Positions 6,201 to 9,118 of a DNA stretch of 9,118 bases are shown here, piece after piece. The translations under genes were made by a program, and so were the position numbers. Within the stretch, counting starts at the first letter, position 1. Each line of letters starts with the position of its first letter. This DNA is from Planctomycetaceae bacterium (GTDB taxonomy: Bacteria > Planctomycetota > Planctomycetia > Planctomycetales > Planctomycetaceae). The notes beneath the pieces were generated by a model that did not search any database, was not told where the DNA came from, and worked only from the letters and a program-made list of their open reading frames with translations. Location of the stretch: positions 1 through 9,118 of the forward strand of contig JAGQQP010000130.1 of NCBI GenBank assembly GCA_020426085.1, in the 5' to 3' direction.

Positions 6201-7115
6201 CTAGTTTTCCGATTTTTTCACTTTTGCCTTCACACAACGTAACCCCAGTGCAGGACTGATTGAAGTTGCTGCCTCTTTCTTTCGAAAAGCGGATCGCAGC
6301 TGGTCATATCGGTCCGTCCAGGCGCCGCCTCGCACGACAATAGGCTGATCAGCTGTCACAGTCCCCCAAACGCTGCCATCTTCAGGCGCGTTTTGATAAC
6401 TGTCATGCCAGGGGTCAGAAACAAACTCCCACAGGTAACCGTGCATGTCATATAAACCCCAGGGATTGGGCTTGAGGGCTCCGACTGGGGGATCATTTCC
6501 TGCTGCGTTCCCCGTATGCCATGCATATTCGTCCAGAATACGGGCCAGTTTTCCCTCATCACCGGCTTTCTGAGCCTGATCCCCGAAACTGTATTCCGTG
6601 TCTGTTCCAGCCCGGCAGCAGTACTCCCACTCGGCTTCACTGGGCAGTCGAATCTCTTCCTCCGCCGCAATCAGTTTCGCGTCCCTTAATTCAGTAGTCA
6701 GTTTCCGGCAGAATTCATTCGCGGTTTTCCAGTCAAACATTTCCGCGGAATTGCGCGGCCCTTTCCAGCGACTGGGGTTATTTCCCATCACAGCCAGGTA
6801 CAGATTCTGGGGGACTTCATACCGACTCATCCAGAAATCATCCGACATTGTAACTTTATGAACAGGTCTTTCTGCAGCATCCCCTTTCGCCGATCCCATT
6901 TGAAACGTCTGGGGAAACTTACCTTTACCGGGAGTGATTGGCACCAGCTCTTTGACGAACTGTTTTAGCAGCTCAGTTTTCTGGTTGGCCTCAGCAGTGG
7001 GAGAATCCTGTTTTTCCGCTGCTGACAGCTGTGTCAGCGCGATGAACGTGGAAAACAAAAAAGCGACCGGAACAGCCAGTCGCCTGACCAATGTGATATT
7101 TTTCAGATGGTTCAT
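6201..7115 (-). CDS. Exported FGE-like (SUMF1-fold) protein lacking the catalytic cysteines
   Basis: This 304-residue protein carries the domain shared by formylglycine-generating enzyme and many non-enzymatic relatives. The ATG at 7115 was chosen over an in-frame upstream start at 7244 because it places a proper signal peptide at the N-terminus: basic MNHLKNITLVRR, then a hydrophobic core, then LSAA near 30-33. Landmarks are FQMGS (71-75), RYEVPQNLYLAVMG (98-111), RLPSEAEWEYCCRAGT (156-171), NPWGLYDMHG followed by YLWEF (217-231), VVRGGAW (260-266) and GLRC (291-294). Active FGE has a cysteine just after the RGG[SA]W segment and another about five residues on. Here WTDRYDQLRSAF has none. The common HGNVWEW is HGYLWEF, losing an Asn linked to the calcium site. 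It is probably a binding or structural protein outside the cytoplasm. Divergent from the hydrolase and upstream of S1. Confidence 0.9.
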   Translation of the reverse strand: MNHLKNITLVRRLAVPVAFLFSTFIALTQLSAAEKQDSPTAEANQKTELLKQFVKELVPITPGKGKFPQTFQMGSAKGDAAERPVHKVTMSDDFWMSRYEVPQNLYLAVMGNNPSRWKGPRNSAEMFDWKTANEFCRKLTTELRDAKLIAAEEEIRLPSEAEWEYCCRAGTDTEYSFGDQAQKAGDEGKLARILDEYAWHTGNAAGNDPPVGALKPNPWGLYDMHGYLWEFVSDPWHDSYQNAPEDGSVWGTVTADQPIVVRGGAWTDRYDQLRSAFRKKEAATSISPALGLRCVKAKVKKSEN

Positions 7116-7303
7116 ATGCTTCACTACTGGTTCGGATTTTGTTAGGGTACAACTGGAAACATAGTTTACCAATGCCGGGTTGAATTCGAAAGCAGACAGG
7201 GTGCCTGAAACCAGCACACCGTGCAAACATCCCGGCATTCTCAATTCTCATATATCGCGGTTCGGGTTTCGCTTTCAGGTTCCTAGTTGAGTCAGGTCTA
7301 TTC
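7116..7303. promoter_or_regulatory. Divergent promoter region with a spaced 9-bp inverted repeat
   Basis: These 188 bases lie between the FGE-like start and the isochorismatase-fold start, so both promoters should be here. AATGCCGGG at 7171-7179 and its exact complement CCCGGCATT at 7231-7239 are separated by 51 bases. This could be a pair of binding sites for a looping or dimeric regulator, or a long-range stem. No strong -35/-10 pair is evident for either direction. Confidence 0.35.
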
Positions 7304-7888
7304 ATGTCAGAGTCTCCCCACTTAATTCCGCGCAGCAGCGATCTCCTGTCGCATCAGGAATGTCAGCTGGTTGTGGTCGATGTTCAGGAAAAACTGCTCC
7401 CGGTCATCCCCGACGCCAGCAACCTGACGTATCGTATCCGACAACTGCTCCAGGCAGCCCGCCTGTTTGAAATCCCGCTACACTGTTCCGAACAATATCC
7501 CAAAGGTCTGGGAGCCACCGTACCCGAATTAGCAGAATTACTGCCTGCACCCCGGGAAAAACTGCGATTCAGTGCCGCCGCATGTCTAGGCTGGGAAACG
7601 GCCGCCAATACCATCGACAGCCGCACCCGAATTGTGCTGACTGGAATTGAAGCACATATTTGCGTGCAGCAGACCGCTCTGGATTTGTTAGCCGCCGGTT
7701 ATCGCGTTATCATTCCAGTAGATGCGATTGCCAGTCGGAACCAGCTGGACTGGGAAATGGCAATCAGACGCATGGAAAACTCAGGAGCCTGTATCACTAC
7801 AACAGAATCGATTCTGTTTGAATGGTGTGAGGTCGCCGGTACTCCGGAATTCAAACAGATCAGCCGACTGGTGACAGAAAAACCGTAG
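7304..7888 (+). CDS. Isochorismatase-fold cysteine hydrolase (ISOC1/ISOC2-like)
   Basis: This 194-residue protein belongs to the isochorismatase-like cysteine hydrolases, which cleave amides or related C-N bonds of small molecules. The catalytic triad is intact: D26 in VVVDVQEKL, K86 in REKLRFS, and C120 in GIEAHICVQQT. The expected conserved segments follow, with LDLLAAGYRV, a VDAIASRN motif, then TTTESILFEW and PEFKQISRLV at the C-terminus. This pattern resembles the ISOC1/ISOC2 subgroup found in bacteria and eukaryotes more than true isochorismatases, and its substrate is generally unknown. It has no signal peptide, so it is cytoplasmic. The ATG at 7304 is preceded by a weak CAGGT site. 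The aminotransferase starts 58 bases after its stop on the same strand with no terminator between, so co-transcription is likely. Confidence 0.9.
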   Translation: MSESPHLIPRSSDLLSHQECQLVVVDVQEKLLPVIPDASNLTYRIRQLLQAARLFEIPLHCSEQYPKGLGATVPELAELLPAPREKLRFSAAACLGWETAANTIDSRTRIVLTGIEAHICVQQTALDLLAAGYRVIIPVDAIASRNQLDWEMAIRRMENSGACITTTESILFEWCEVAGTPEFKQISRLVTEKP

Positions 7889-7946
7889 ACGCCAATCATG
7901 GAAATCAATCTTTTTTGAGCACTTCAAATCATAAAGAACCACTCTC

Positions 7947-9118
7947 ATGACTATTGAACATCATCTGCATCCCCCCATTAATCCTCCCCAACGCATCCTG
8001 ATGGGCCCTGGTCCCAGTGATGTTGCCGCCAGTGTGCTGGCAGCGCTGGGCGCACCAACAGTCGGTCACCTCGACCCGTATTTTCTAAAGGTGATGGATG
8101 AAGTTCAGGATATGCTGCGGACCATTTTTCACACCACAAACGAACTCACTCTCGCAGTCAGTGGTACCGGGAGTGCGGGAATGGAAGCCTGTGTGGTCAA
8201 TCTGCTCGAACCGGGAGATAAAATCGTCGTCTGTACGAACGGCGTATTTGGCGGCCGCATGGCAGATGTCGCAGGTCGCATCGGTGCAGAAGTCGTGCAG
8301 ATTCATCGCCCGTTCGGGGAAGTGTTTTCTGTAGAAGAAATCATTGATGTGCTGCAGAAAGAGAAACCCAAGGTGCTGGGCATCGTGCATGCGGAAACAT
8401 CCACGGGCGCTGCGCAGTCGCTCAAAGAAATATCAGAAGCCGTGCACGAAGCCGATGCGCTGCTGCTTGTCGATTGTGTCACCTCCCTGGGTGGGATGCC
8501 GGTGAAAATTGATGAATGGAATATCGACGCTGCTTATAGTGGGACACAGAAATGCCTGAGTTGTCCTCCCGGACTCTCTCCCGTGACCTTCAGCTCGCGT
8601 GCGGTCGCCGCCATGGACGCGCGTAAGACCAAGGTTTCCAGCTGGTATCTGGACATGTCGATGGTCCGCTCCTATTGGGGCGATTCACGCGCCTATCACC
8701 ATACTGCACCAATTAACATGAATTTCGGACTGCATCAGGCATTACGCCTGGTACTCGAAGAGGGCATGGAGAACCGCTATTCGCGTCATTATGCCAATCA
8801 CTGCGCCCTCAAAGCGGGTCTGCAGGCGATGGGAATTGAATTTGCGGTCGCCGAAAGCGATCAACTTCCGATGTTGAACGCCGTGAAAATTCCCGATGGC
8901 GTAGATGATGCCACTATCCGAGGTCAGTTACTGCAGCGGTTCGGCATTGAAATTGGCGGTGGTCTGGGGCCTCTGAAAGGCAAGACCTGGCGCATTGGTC
9001 TGATGGGAGAAAGCAGCCAGACTTCGCATGTGCTGCTGTTTCTGGCGGCTCTGGAGCAATGCCTGTTACAGGCCGGCTATCAGCTGACTCCCGGTGCCGG
9101 CGTAGCTGCTGCAAATGA
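7947..9118 (+). CDS. Alanine-glyoxylate/serine-pyruvate-type aminotransferase (3' end beyond window)
   Basis: The frame from ATG 7947 is open for 390 codons to the window edge and has no stop, so the C-terminus is cut. The family runs to about 380-400 residues, so little is missing. It is a class V PLP-dependent aminotransferase of the AGXT/PucG group, which moves an amino group from alanine, serine or a similar donor to glyoxylate or pyruvate. Landmarks are [11 protein letters not shown] near the start, [10 protein letters not shown], the phosphate-binding SGTGSAGME (72-80), [12 protein letters not shown] with D176 for the pyridine nitrogen, [12 protein letters not shown] with K202 as the Schiff-base lysine, and TWRIGLMG with R349 for the substrate carboxylate. 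No signal peptide is present, so it is cytoplasmic. AAAGAA about 10 bases upstream is a weak ribosome binding site. The exact donor and acceptor cannot be told from the sequence. Confidence 0.93.
   Translation, partial: MTIEHHLHPPINPPQRILMGPGPSDVAASVLAALGAPTVGHLDPYFLKVMDEVQDMLRTIFHTTNELTLAVSGTGSAGMEACVVNLLEPGDKIVVCTNGVFGGRMADVAGRIGAEVVQIHRPFGEVFSVEEIIDVLQKEKPKVLGIVHAETSTGAAQSLKEISEAVHEADALLLVDCVTSLGGMPVKIDEWNIDAAYSGTQKCLSCPPGLSPVTFSSRAVAAMDARKTKVSSWYLDMSMVRSYWGDSRAYHHTAPINMNFGLHQALRLVLEEGMENRYSRHYANHCALKAGLQAMGIEFAVAESDQLPMLNAVKIPDGVDDATIRGQLLQRFGIEIGGGLGPLKGKTWRIGLMGESSQTSHVLLFLAALEQCLLQAGYQLTPGAGVAAAN

Noticed and set aside
6018..6242. 74-codon plus-strand open frame in the S1 leader region
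   Set aside because: It overlaps both flanking minus-strand genes, has no homology I recognise and no supporting ribosome binding site.
7116..7244. N-terminal extension of the FGE-like protein to an upstream start at 7244
   Set aside because: The extra 43 residues would bury the signal peptide, and the region must hold the divergent promoters. The ATG at 7115 gives a normal secreted protein.
8085..8390. Open frames on both strands inside the aminotransferase (8085-8390 minus, 8098-8334 plus)
   Set aside because: The aminotransferase frame has PLP-binding motifs throughout; these are out-of-frame shadows.

Overview
The window reads as chromosomal DNA of a planctomycete, most like the Gimesia/Planctomyces group. 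The grounds are the mix of gene types rather than one marker. There is an exported formylglycine-type sulfatase, an exported FGE-like (SUMF1-fold) protein, a sugar-isomerase family whose N-terminus looks typical of planctomycetes, and a ribosomal protein S1 with a very long acidic leader. A small lipoprotein and an unrecognised 165-residue protein add to the picture. Base composition looks even and moderate throughout, and ribosome binding sites are often weak. The organism call is inference from protein style; no rRNA or other taxonomic marker is present.

Layout, left to right. The first 188 bases hold the start of a minus-strand, MarR-like regulator that runs off the window. It is divergent from a plus-strand sulfatase (441-1865) across 252 bases that hold three short dyads. 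Two minus-strand genes face the sulfatase: an unrecognised 165-residue protein (1971-2468) and a Gln/His/Tyr-rich small lipoprotein (2653-3069), each followed by a hairpin terminator. After a 395-base gap comes a plus-strand isomerase-like TIM-barrel protein (3465-4211). It converges on a minus-strand S1-domain protein (4310-6019) across a 17-bp-stem, probably bidirectional terminator. Upstream of S1 on the same strand lies the FGE-like protein (6201-7115). Divergent from that, an isochorismatase-fold hydrolase (7304-7888) and an alanine-glyoxylate-type aminotransferase (7947 to the window end) form a likely two-gene operon.

How the genes relate. The sulfatase carries the CTPSR motif, so it needs formylglycine maturation. 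The FGE-like protein nearby lacks the catalytic cysteines and appears to be exported, so it is probably not the maturase. The isomerase-like protein has lost one expected metal ligand and one active-site histidine by changes that each need a single base. The hydrolase and aminotransferase have intact catalytic residues and may share a pathway through small amides or glyoxylate.

I see no mobile element, CRISPR array, tRNA, rRNA or prophage signal. I did not find a clearly new multi-gene system. The most useful leads are the two probably altered active sites, the unrecognised small proteins, and the dyads in the intergenic regions.
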